This document shows positions 1-5,925 of a stretch of 17,017 nt of DNA, one piece after another (position 1 is the first letter of the stretch; each line of letters opens with the position of its first letter). Where the stretch lies: positions 1-17,017 of the forward strand of contig PFBP01000029.1 of assembly GCA_002778535.1 (NCBI GenBank). The letters run 5' to 3'. The notes beneath the pieces are model-generated. The model did not search any database. It had not been told where the DNA came from and saw only the letters and a program-made list of their open reading frames with translations. A program made the translations under genes and the position numbers. The stretch comes from Candidatus Kuenenbacteria bacterium CG10_big_fil_rev_8_21_14_0_10_36_11 (GTDB lineage Bacteria; Patescibacteriota; Patescibacteriia; UBA2196).

Positions 1-17
1 AAATTTAATTAAAATCC

Positions 18-38
18 TGATAAAAGTGAATTTTATCA
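18..38 (+). other. Hairpin upstream of the first gene
   Basis: An 8-bp perfect stem (18-25 with 31-38) closes a 5-nt loop. No T-run follows it, so it is not a classical terminator. It could be the end of an upstream transcript or a leader structure for the gene at 60. It may also be chance in AT-rich DNA. Confidence 0.3.
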
Positions 39-47
39 TGATTAAAA

Positions 48-52
48 AAGGA
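48..52 (+). promoter_or_regulatory. Shine-Dalgarno site AAGGA
   Basis: AAGGA lies 7 nt before the ATG at 60. It is the only convincing Shine-Dalgarno sequence before a gene in this window. Nearly all other starts follow an A/T-only stretch. It supports the start at 60. Confidence 0.6.
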
Positions 53-59
53 AAAAATT

Positions 60-998
60 ATGAAAGAGTCAAAAATTGAGATATCACCAAGACCAGAAAA
101 AGAAAAAATTGATGTCAGTCCTGAAAAAAATGAGTCGCAAGAATTATATAAAAGAAAGAGGGAAATGATAGCAAACATTTTAAATGAAATTGATCAATTA
201 GAAAATTTTGATTTCTCTGAAATTGCATCAAGGTTTAAGTTAAATATGAGTAAGAAGGAATTTTTAGAAAAAGTCGGAGGTTGTGTTAAACCAATTAGCA
301 ATGTTGTTGAAATTGATTTGCCGATTCTAAAAAAAGTTGCATTGCAATTACATGCAGGTAAAGATCGAAGTTGGACATATGTCTATATGTTAGCCAAGCT
401 CTTAGGAGTACAGGAATTGAAAGATGAACAAGAGGGATCGGAAAAAGTTTTTGATGCGAAAATTGGTAATAGTTGTTATATCGATGAGAAAAAGGTTGCA
501 GAAGAATGGTTTTCTCTCGGTAGTGTGGGTGGTTTTGATTTTAATTCAGATCCCGAATTTTTTGCTTCACAACCATACCAAAAAAAAGAAATAAAGGAAC
601 TTTCCAATCAAGAAAGAATGGAGAAAGAAATAGAATATTCATTAAACAGTTGGCGTCAACGAACAAAAGAGCCTTTTCATAGAATTAATCAGAGAAATGG
701 CTATGGATCTTATGTGCCTAAGATGCTTTTCGAAAATCCATTCGATGGTGATGAAGAAACAGAATTTTTAATTCGCGTTCATGATGTCGGCTCCTCTGTT
801 GATAGAGAAAGTAAAGTTAAAGGTATAACTGCAGCTGAGAAAGAAACAGATAAATTGGGGTGGGAAGTTTATAATGACCCGAGAACAAATAAAAACGCCC
901 GAGTAAGAGAAGTAATTTCAGCAGAAGGATTAAGATGGGTCAGACCAGTTTGGGGAGAAAATTACGTGTCATTAGAAAAAAAAAGAGAGGTATTATGA
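60..998 (+). CDS. Hypothetical protein, 312 aa, no recognised family
   Basis: I do not recognise this protein. It is soluble in appearance, with no signal peptide or membrane segment. The first 25 residues are rich in Lys, Glu, Ser and Pro and are probably disordered. Residues about 30-120 look helical and include a Lys/Arg-rich stretch. The C-terminal third is rich in aromatic and charged residues, with several Trp (GLRWVRPVWGENY near the end). A clear AAGGA site supports the start. It uses many ATA and AGA codons and few GGC or GCC codons, unlike the pilus genes downstream. It is followed by a strong hairpin terminator, so it forms its own unit or the end of an upstream one. The coding call is good because the frame is long, has a good start signal and ends just before a terminator. 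The function is unknown. Confidence 0.8.
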   Translation: MKESKIEISPRPEKEKIDVSPEKNESQELYKRKREMIANILNEIDQLENFDFSEIASRFKLNMSKKEFLEKVGGCVKPISNVVEIDLPILKKVALQLHAGKDRSWTYVYMLAKLLGVQELKDEQEGSEKVFDAKIGNSCYIDEKKVAEEWFSLGSVGGFDFNSDPEFFASQPYQKKEIKELSNQERMEKEIEYSLNSWRQRTKEPFHRINQRNGYGSYVPKMLFENPFDGDEETEFLIRVHDVGSSVDRESKVKGITAAEKETDKLGWEVYNDPRTNKNARVREVISAEGLRWVRPVWGENYVSLEKKREVL

Positions 999-1020
999 GG
1001 TAAAAGATTTATTTTATTAT

Positions 1021-1059
1021 ACAAAAATGACCCACATGATTTTTGAAGGTCATTTTTGT
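1021..1059 (+). terminator. Rho-independent terminator after the first gene
   Basis: A 12-bp perfect stem (1021-1032 with 1048-1059) encloses a 15-nt loop. Its right arm runs into a T-rich tail (TTTTTGTTTTTG). It lies about 20 nt after the stop at 998. It separates this gene from the MNT/HEPN/pilT unit, whose promoter begins right after the tail. Confidence 0.8.
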
Positions 1060-1061
1060 TT

Positions 1062-1090
1062 TTGCTTTAAAAGATAAAATGTGCTACAAT
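1062..1090 (+). promoter_or_regulatory. Promoter of the MNT-HEPN-pilT unit
   Basis: TTGCTT (1062-1067) is followed after 17 nt by TACAAT (1085-1090). The extended -10 dinucleotide TG is at 1082-1083. Transcription should start near 1097, leaving about 19 nt before the ATG at 1116. The motif continues as AAATTT, like other promoters in this window. Confidence 0.65.
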
Positions 1091-1115
1091 AAATTTACCA
1101 GTAAAATGAATTATT

Positions 1116-1427
1116 ATGTCAAAAAAAATATTATCTATTGTAAAGAAATTAAAAGCCTATAAACCAGAAAAAGTGGTTTTATTTGGCAGTTATGCTTCTG
1201 GAAAAAATCATCAAGATTCTGATTTAGATTTATTGGTGATAAAAAATACCAAACAGAATTATTATGAACGTATTCCAGAAGTACGGAAATATTTAATGGA
1301 CACTGATTTTGCTTTTGATATTTTGGTTATGACACCCAAAGAAATTAGCCGCAGTTTATCGGCCAATGATTTTTTTATTATGAATATTATAAATAACGGC
1401 CAAATATTATATGAAGCTAAAAAATAA
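1116..1427 (+). CDS. MNT-type minimal nucleotidyltransferase
   Basis: This is a 103-aa minimal nucleotidyltransferase of the DNA polymerase beta superfamily, as found in MNT/HEPN modules. The signature is visible: GSYASG at residues 24-29, SDLD at 35-38 supplying two metal-binding Asp, and a third acidic residue at D68 in FDILVM. All catalytic positions look intact. In studied MNT/HEPN toxin-antitoxin pairs, such proteins transfer AMP from ATP to the HEPN partner and neutralise it. The reaction here is inferred from that. The HEPN gene begins inside its last codons (17-nt overlap), which fits translational coupling and a partner relationship. It has its own promoter after the upstream terminator. 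The ATG at 1116 keeps the full fold. An alternative to a toxin-antitoxin role is a housekeeping modification role. Confidence 0.88.
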   Translation: MSKKILSIVKKLKAYKPEKVVLFGSYASGKNHQDSDLDLLVIKNTKQNYYERIPEVRKYLMDTDFAFDILVMTPKEISRSLSANDFFIMNIINNGQILYEAKK

Positions 1428-1815
1428 ATATCAAGCTGAAAAATGGTTCAAATTAGCAGATGAAGATTTAAAATACGCTTTGGCCAGTTTTAAAGATTTT
1501 CAGGCTTATTACGGTCAGATTTGTTTTATTGTTCAGCAGGCTGTGGAAAAATATCTGAAAGGATTTTTAGTGTTGCATAAAAATAGTTTTCCCAAAATTC
1601 ATGACCTGGTAAAGTTATTAAAACTTTGCTCTGAAATTGAAGCTGATTTTTTAGATTATGTTGACGAGGTAAATTATTTAAGTCAATTTTATTTGATTAC
1701 TAGATATCCTTTAACAGAATATCCACCGGCTGGTAAAAAAGAAGCAAAAAAGGCAATTACTTTTGCTGAAGAAGTTATTAATTTTGTTAAGAAAAAAAAT
1801 TATGTCCACTTTTGA
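1411..1815 (+). CDS. HEPN domain protein (MNT partner)
   Basis: This 134-aa, all-helical protein of the HEPN family (Pfam PF05168 type) overlaps the MNT gene by 17 nt. Family features are the helix with QQAVEKYLKGFL (residues 42-52), HDL at 64-66, and ITRYP at 96-100 before the last helix. HEPN toxins normally carry an R-x4-6-H ribonuclease motif. I cannot find that spacing here: H64 has no Arg four to six residues before it, and no His follows R98 at the right distance. It may therefore be non-catalytic or use another motif. PF05168 members often lack the motif, unlike the HepT/DUF86 branch. The last 14 nt overlap the preferred pilT start at 1802, so the three genes look translationally linked. 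It could be an antitoxin-controlled toxin, or an adaptor modified by the MNT protein. Confidence 0.85.
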   Translation: MKLKNKYQAEKWFKLADEDLKYALASFKDFQAYYGQICFIVQQAVEKYLKGFLVLHKNSFPKIHDLVKLLKLCSEIEADFLDYVDEVNYLSQFYLITRYPLTEYPPAGKKEAKKAITFAEEVINFVKKKNYVHF

Positions 1816-2875
1816 TAAAATACAATTTGAAAATTTGCTGGCTTTGATTCCGGAACATGGTGCTTCTGATTTGCATCTTTCGGCCGGGGCCCAGCCGATT
1901 TTGCGCGTGGGCGAAGAGTTAGTGGCTGGCAGTGAAGAAATTTTAACCAGCTTAAAAATTGAAGAAATTATTTTACCTATTCTTACAGAACCCCAAAAAA
2001 TATACTTGTCAGAAAAAAGAGCTTTGATGTTTGGCTATACTTTTCCCAATGGTTTAAGGTTTAAGATTAATTTGTTTTATCAAAAAAACAGTTTAGCCGC
2101 TGATTTGCATTATATTGCCGGGACTATTAAAAAATTTAAAGATTTAGGCCTGCCTTCTTCAGTTGATAAAGTGGCTGAAATTACTGAAGGATTAGTGATT
2201 ATTACCGGGCACTTTCAGGCTGGCAAAACCACAACAGCGATGTCATTGGTTGAATACCTGAATGAAATCAAGCAGATGAAAATTATTACTCTGGAAGAGC
2301 CGATAGAATTTATTTTAGCCAATGAACGGGGCCTTATCCAGCAACGGGAAATTGGCCGCGATACGCCGAGTTTTATTGACGGCCTTAAAGATTGTTTGGA
2401 AGCAAATGTGGAAGTGGTGGTGGCCACGAGAATTGAAAATAAAGAAGAAGCCATGCTTATTTTAGAATTAGCCGAACAGGGCCGCTTGGTCGTGGCTGTT
2501 ACGAGCGCTAATTCAGTGGTTAGTTTTTTAACAAAAATGTTTTCTTTTTTTGATGAGAGCGAGAAGGAACGTTTCCAGATTATTTTTTCTAACACTCTCA
2601 AAGTTGTCATTTGCCAAAAATTAGTGCCTGACAAAAACGGACAGTTAATTTTAGTGCCGGAAATAATGTTTAATAACGAAGCAGTGCGCTTGGCTATTAT
2701 CAATAATAAATTAAATCAGGTTAATAATATTATCCGCACTTCAGGCGAAGAAAATATGATTTCTTTTGAGCAATCTTTGGCCGCGTTTGTGAGGAAAGGC
2801 CAGATCACTTTAGACCAGGCCATGAAACACACCGAGGATCCGGAAGAATTAAAGCGCAAGATGGCGGAAGAATAA
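1802..2875 (+). CDS. pilT: PilT-like type IV pilus ATPase, catalytically degenerate
   Basis: This 357-aa protein is PilT-like throughout: ASDLHLSAG near residues 21-29, Walker A GHFQAGKT (136-143), Asp-box-like LEEPIEF (164-170), and a C-terminal segment with QSLAAFVRKGQIT and DPEELKRKM. PilT normally powers pilus retraction as a cytoplasmic hexamer. Several key positions differ. Where PilT has VGEMRD, this protein has ATRIEN (208-213), so the catalytic Glu becomes Arg 210. The His box LHTTSA reads TSANSV (234-239), with His replaced by Ser 235. AIRNL becomes VRLAI, and the VLR arginine of the N-domain is replaced by His. ATP binding looks possible but hydrolysis is doubtful. The ATG at 1802 (MSTFDKIQF) is preferred over an upstream ATG at 1763, because PilT begins there and the upstream start would lie deep in the HEPN gene. 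It could be a PilU-like or regulatory paralogue. The alignment is by eye. Confidence 0.85.
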   Translation: MSTFDKIQFENLLALIPEHGASDLHLSAGAQPILRVGEELVAGSEEILTSLKIEEIILPILTEPQKIYLSEKRALMFGYTFPNGLRFKINLFYQKNSLAADLHYIAGTIKKFKDLGLPSSVDKVAEITEGLVIITGHFQAGKTTTAMSLVEYLNEIKQMKIITLEEPIEFILANERGLIQQREIGRDTPSFIDGLKDCLEANVEVVVATRIENKEEAMLILELAEQGRLVVAVTSANSVVSFLTKMFSFFDESEKERFQIIFSNTLKVVICQKLVPDKNGQLILVPEIMFNNEAVRLAIINNKLNQVNNIIRTSGEENMISFEQSLAAFVRKGQITLDQAMKHTEDPEELKRKMAEE

Positions 2876-2886
2876 ATTATATTAGC

Positions 2887-2944
2887 ATGTTAACCTTTTA
2901 GCATTAAATAAAAATGATATTAAAATATGTTAATAAAATGTTAA
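2887..2944 (+). repeat. Three ATGTTAA copies in the pilT-to-2983 gap
   Basis: ATGTTAA occurs at 2887-2893, 2927-2933 and 2938-2944 in the 107-nt gap. The third overlaps the putative extended -10. They could be operator sites or chance repeats in AT-rich DNA. Confidence 0.25.
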
Positions 2945-2947
2945 AAT
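2939..2947 (+). promoter_or_regulatory. Possible extended -10 promoter before the Ca-loop gene
   Basis: TGTTAAAAT (TG, one base, TAAAAT at 2942-2947) resembles the TGNTATAAT motif seen before other genes here. No convincing -35 lies 17 nt upstream. Transcription would start near 2954, about 29 nt before the ATG at 2983. No terminator separates this gene from pilT, so read-through is also likely. Confidence 0.35.
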
Positions 2948-2982
2948 GGATCTTATTATAAATTAATTAAAAGAAAAATTTT

Positions 2983-4050
2983 ATGAATCCATTTGATCTT
3001 ATTCAAAAAATGATATTCGGAGTTTTTTGGATGTGGCTCATTATGTTTTTTGTGCTGTTTGTGTTGGACATTCTATTTTTTAGGTTTATTTCCAAGAAGA
3101 AGCAATTTCAATTTCAGAGTTGGGGTAGAGCAATTTTATCAGCTTTGGTTGTATTTTTTGTAAGTTTGTTTTTAAATTTAAAACTAAATTTAAAAATATT
3201 ATCTGAACAGCAAAATGATATAGTCCACTCTCTGATTGGTATTATTTTATTTGCACTAATTTTCATAACCATTAAAAGAATTTATCAACTTGATAATAAA
3301 CAATTAGTTAATGCTTGGTGGCGATATATTTTATATAAAATTATTTCTTTTTTTGTAATAAGTATTTTGGGGGTTGTTATTGCAATGGGGTTTTTGGCAG
3401 ATTATTTGCAAAGTAATCTTAAAAATCAAGAAAATTTAAATCAAATAGAGCAGGGTAATATCAACAATCTTCCTACCTATATTCCTTCAAAACAAACAAT
3501 CGCGGAGTTAGTGAAGTTAAAAGATAAAAATTTTATAACTAAAGATTCTGACGCAGATGGTTTGATAGATTTTAGGGAATATACTTATTTTACTTCATAT
3601 ACTAATAAAGATACTGACAGTGATGGGTATTTAGATGGAAAAGAGATACAGAATGGTTATAATCCTGCAGGGCAAGGCAAGTTAGAAGTTGAAAAAATAT
3701 TTGATTGTACTAATAGGGCATGTTTAATCGCCGCAGCTGCTCATTGTAATCCCGTGAGATTTAGAGAAGCTACGTCTTCTCCGGATGGTATAGCATCTAT
3801 GGAGATTGTTATAATAGGGAAAGATGATAATTTGTGCAGATTTACCGATTACAGAGAAATAATTGATGTGAGAGAAGAGGGGTTGATTGTTCAAACAGCG
3901 GGGGTATGCTGGTATGATGATGAGTTCATGAAGAACTTTGAAAGCTATTTAAACCAAAGCATAAAATTAAGCCCTGAAAATGAAGAAATCGATAAAAATT
4001 TTTGTGAGTTTAATGTGTCTTTTATTCCCAATGAGGAGAATGCTAAATGA
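2983..4050 (+). CDS. Membrane protein with TSP3-like calcium-binding loops
   Basis: This is a 355-aa protein of unknown function. Four hydrophobic segments lie near residues 10-36, 48-66, 82-98 and 117-141. The Lys/Arg-rich loops after segments 1 and 3 suggest both termini lie outside. After the last helix come two thrombospondin type 3-like loops: DSDADGLIDFRE (188-199) and DTDSDGYLDGKE (210-221), each in the DxDxDGxxDxxE calcium pattern. The following NGYNPAGQGKL is a recurrent tail of such repeats in Patescibacteria surface proteins, from memory. The C-terminal region holds six Cys (242, 247, 255, 285, 309, 341), perhaps in disulfides outside the membrane. It sits between the PilT-like ATPase and pilC, which are often adjacent. 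Its ATA-rich codon use differs from pilC, so it may be an insertion. A role in pilus anchoring or calcium sensing is only a guess. Confidence 0.85.
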   Translation: MNPFDLIQKMIFGVFWMWLIMFFVLFVLDILFFRFISKKKQFQFQSWGRAILSALVVFFVSLFLNLKLNLKILSEQQNDIVHSLIGIILFALIFITIKRIYQLDNKQLVNAWWRYILYKIISFFVISILGVVIAMGFLADYLQSNLKNQENLNQIEQGNINNLPTYIPSKQTIAELVKLKDKNFITKDSDADGLIDFREYTYFTSYTNKDTDSDGYLDGKEIQNGYNPAGQGKLEVEKIFDCTNRACLIAAAAHCNPVRFREATSSPDGIASMEIVIIGKDDNLCRFTDYREIIDVREEGLIVQTAGVCWYDDEFMKNFESYLNQSIKLSPENEEIDKNFCEFNVSFIPNEENAK

Positions 4051-4068
4051 TTTTTTTAATCTAATCCT

Positions 4069-5283
4069 ATGCCCTTATACGAATACCAAGCTTTTGACAA
4101 AGCCAAACAGAAAAAAATCAAAGCCACGGTAGAAGCGGGAAGTGAAGACGAAGTTTTGCGTCTCTTGGATGAAAAAAATTTGACTTTGATCAATCCCAAA
4201 CTTTTAAAAAACAGTGCGTCTAAAAAAGGCGCTGGTTTTAGTTTTTTAAACCGCATTAAGCCCAAAGACATTGTGGTTTTTTCCCGGCAATTTGCCGTGA
4301 TGTTAAAAGCTAGCGTGCCGGTTGTTAAATCACTCAGAATTTTAATCAAACAAACCAGCAACCCCAGATTGCAAAATGTAGTGGCTGCTTTAGCTGATGA
4401 AGTTGATGGCGGTATGCGGCTGTCTCATGCCATGGCTGAATATCCAAATGTTTTTAGCGATTTTTTCGTGGCTATGATTAAATCAGGCGAGACTTCCGGT
4501 CAATTAGATGAAGTCTTGGAATATTTGGCCAATAGCCAGGAAAAAGATTATGATTTAATCAGTAAAATCAAAGGCGCGATGACTTATCCGATTTTTATTG
4601 TTTGCGCGCTCGTGGGTGTTGGCTTAGTTATGATGATTGTGGTCGTGCCAAAATTAACCGCGATTTTAACAGAAACAGGCGGCACTTTGCCCATGACAAC
4701 TAAAATTTTGATTGGCACCAGCGGTTTTTTAAAAAGTTATTGGTGGCTTATTTTAATCTTAATCATCGGAGCCGTGATTGGCATCCATTACAGCAAAAGA
4801 ACAGCTGGCGGCAAAAGATTCTGGGACAGTTTTATTTTAAGAATTCCCGTGTTTGGCCAATTATTCAGAAAAATATATTTAGTCCGTTTTACCAGAAGTC
4901 TTGCCACGCTTTCAAGCGGCGGCATTCACTTGGTTGAGGCATTAAAAATAACTTCAGAAGTGGTGGGCAACAGGGTTTATCGCGATATTTTAGAGCGGAC
5001 AATCAAAGAAGTGGAAGAGGGTAATCAAATTGCTTCGGTTCTTATTAAATCAAAAGATGTGCCTCCGATGGTTTCTTATATGGTCAGCGTGGGCGAACAA
5101 ACAGGCAAGCTTGATGTGGTCCTGAGTAAATTAAGTGATTTTTATGCTCGAGAAATTGATAATCTGGTCGTTAATCTGGTGAGCTTAATTGAGCCGATTA
5201 TTATGTTGGTTTTGGGTTTAGCAGTTGGCGTCATGGTCGCCGCTATTATTATGCCTATGTATAATTTAGCTTCGGCTCTCTAA
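4069..5283 (+). CDS. pilC: PilC/GspF inner-membrane platform protein
   Basis: This 404-aa protein has the standard length and architecture of the PilC/GspF family, the inner-membrane platform on which pilus ATPases act. It begins with the typical MPLYEYQAFD and has two T2SSF repeats (about residues 68-190 and 272-394). Each carries the hallmark acidic motif: SGETSGQLDEVLEYLA (139-154) and VGEQTGKLDVVLSKLS (341-356). Three membrane helices lie near 174-196, 225-243 and 372-397. No key segment is missing. It starts 18 nt after the calcium-loop gene with no Shine-Dalgarno sequence. A promoter for the major pilin begins right after its stop. With pilT upstream and pilin downstream this is a type IV pilus or pseudopilus locus, but the assembly ATPase PilB is not in the window. 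Confidence 0.96.
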   Translation: MPLYEYQAFDKAKQKKIKATVEAGSEDEVLRLLDEKNLTLINPKLLKNSASKKGAGFSFLNRIKPKDIVVFSRQFAVMLKASVPVVKSLRILIKQTSNPRLQNVVAALADEVDGGMRLSHAMAEYPNVFSDFFVAMIKSGETSGQLDEVLEYLANSQEKDYDLISKIKGAMTYPIFIVCALVGVGLVMMIVVVPKLTAILTETGGTLPMTTKILIGTSGFLKSYWWLILILIIGAVIGIHYSKRTAGGKRFWDSFILRIPVFGQLFRKIYLVRFTRSLATLSSGGIHLVEALKITSEVVGNRVYRDILERTIKEVEEGNQIASVLIKSKDVPPMVSYMVSVGEQTGKLDVVLSKLSDFYAREIDNLVVNLVSLIEPIIMLVLGLAVGVMVAAIIMPMYNLASAL

Positions 5284-5296
5284 AAAAATAGATTTG

Positions 5297-5305
5297 TGGT
5301 ATAAT
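5297..5305 (+). promoter_or_regulatory. Extended -10 promoter of the major pilin gene
   Basis: TGGTATAAT (TG at 5297-5298, TATAAT at 5300-5305) is followed by AAATG. No -35 is visible, because the expected position falls in the end of pilC. Transcription would start near 5312, giving a leader of about 109 nt before the pilin ATG. This is much longer than for other genes here. Confidence 0.7.
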
Positions 5306-5319
5306 AAATGTAAAGGTGT

Positions 5320-5374
5320 GGATAAGTAATTTTAATTACCAATATCCTTTTAAGGATAATTTGGATGCATCCAA
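5320..5374 (+). promoter_or_regulatory. Structured 5' leader of pilin mRNA with competing hairpins
   Basis: Three inverted repeats are packed here: GTAATT/AATTAC (5326-5339), TATCCTT/AAGGATA (5343-5358) and the perfect 14-bp palindrome TTGGATGCATCCAA (5361-5374). TATCC (5343-5347) can also pair with GGATA at 5320-5324, enclosing the first hairpin. The upstream and downstream GGATA copies therefore compete for it. No known riboswitch class was recognised. A regulatory leader is an inference. Confidence 0.45.
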
Positions 5375-5420
5375 AGGTCGATTAAAAAAACAAAATTTTT
5401 TATTTTAAAATTTTAAATTT

Positions 5421-5840
5421 ATGAAACTAAACAAAAAAGGTTTTACTTTAATTGAACTTTTGGTTGTAATCGCGATTATTGGCTTGCTTTCAACTGTGGC
5501 TGTGATTGCTTTGAATTCTGCCAGACAAAAAGGAAGAGACGCAAAGCGCATATCTGATATTAGACAAGTTCAGGCGGCTTTGGAAATGTATTTAAATGAT
5601 TGCAATCAATATCCAGCTACTTTAACTACAGGCGCCAATAATGGTTGTACTGGCGTTACACTTGGTACTTTTTTGCCAACGATTCCAACAAATCCTACGC
5701 CAGGTGGAACCACTTATACTTATATTGTTCGATCACCAGGTGGAGCGACAAATTCATCGTATACTCTGACATATACACTAGAAGGACCAACTGGTGGTTT
5801 TGCGTCAGGATTGCGTACAGCTTCCCCATCAGGCTTGTAA
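5421..5840 (+). CDS. pilA: Major type IV pilin / GspG-like (PilA)
   Basis: This 139-aa prepilin has a short basic leader ending MKLNKKG, cleavage between G7 and F8, and then FTLIELLVVIAIIGLL. Glu 12 is the conserved +5 Glu of mature pilins. The amphipathic helix continues through RQKGRDAKRISDIRQVQAAL, typical of GspG/PilA proteins in Patescibacteria. A Cys pair (61 and 76) could form the disulfide of the globular part. Residues 65-139 are striking: by direct count 24 of 75 are Thr or Ser, with only one Glu and two Arg. This suggests an extracellular, possibly glycosylated domain. It has its own promoter, a structured leader and a terminator just after the stop, so it is probably transcribed alone at high level as expected of a major subunit. 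Processing by the PilD at 7895 is expected. Confidence 0.95.
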   Translation: MKLNKKGFTLIELLVVIAIIGLLSTVAVIALNSARQKGRDAKRISDIRQVQAALEMYLNDCNQYPATLTTGANNGCTGVTLGTFLPTIPTNPTPGGTTYTYIVRSPGGATNSSYTLTYTLEGPTGGFASGLRTASPSGL

Positions 5841-5858
5841 AATTGACTTTTAACACTT

Positions 5859-5891
5859 AAAACCGTTTCCGATCTACTCGGGGCGGTTTTT
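5859..5891 (+). terminator. Rho-independent terminator after the pilin
   Basis: An outer stem AAAACCG/CGGTTTT (5859-5865 with 5884-5890) and an inner stem CCGA/TCGG (5869-5872 with 5878-5881) are followed by TTGTTTG. It begins 18 nt after the pilin stop. A start codon within or near it for the next gene is therefore unlikely, which favours the ATG at 5926. Confidence 0.8.
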
Positions 5892-5906
5892 GTTTGTGAA
5901 AAAAAA

Positions 5907-5915
5907 TGGTAAAAT
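5907..5915 (+). promoter_or_regulatory. Extended -10 promoter of the DUF2723 gene
   Basis: TGGTAAAAT (TG 5907-5908, TAAAAT 5910-5915) is followed by AAAATTGG. The predicted transcription start is near 5922 and the ATG is at 5926, so the mRNA would be leaderless or nearly so. The T-rich end of the preceding terminator occupies the -35 position. Confidence 0.6.
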
Positions 5916-5925
5916 AAAATTGGTT

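Noticed and set aside
1411..1815. Certain toxin activity of the HEPN protein
   Set aside because: The R-x4-6-H ribonuclease motif is not visible, so only the family membership is claimed.
2215..2703. Minus-strand open frame of 162 codons opposite pilT
   Set aside because: It lies wholly within a well-supported coding sequence and its translation shows no domain or promoter signal.
4056..4361. Minus-strand open frame of 101 codons opposite pilC
   Set aside because: It is antisense to the conserved N-terminal part of PilC and has no start signals.
5890..5925. Upstream TTG start for the DUF2723 protein
   Set aside because: It lies inside the pilin terminator and before the promoter. The ATG at 5926 gives a normal N-terminus.
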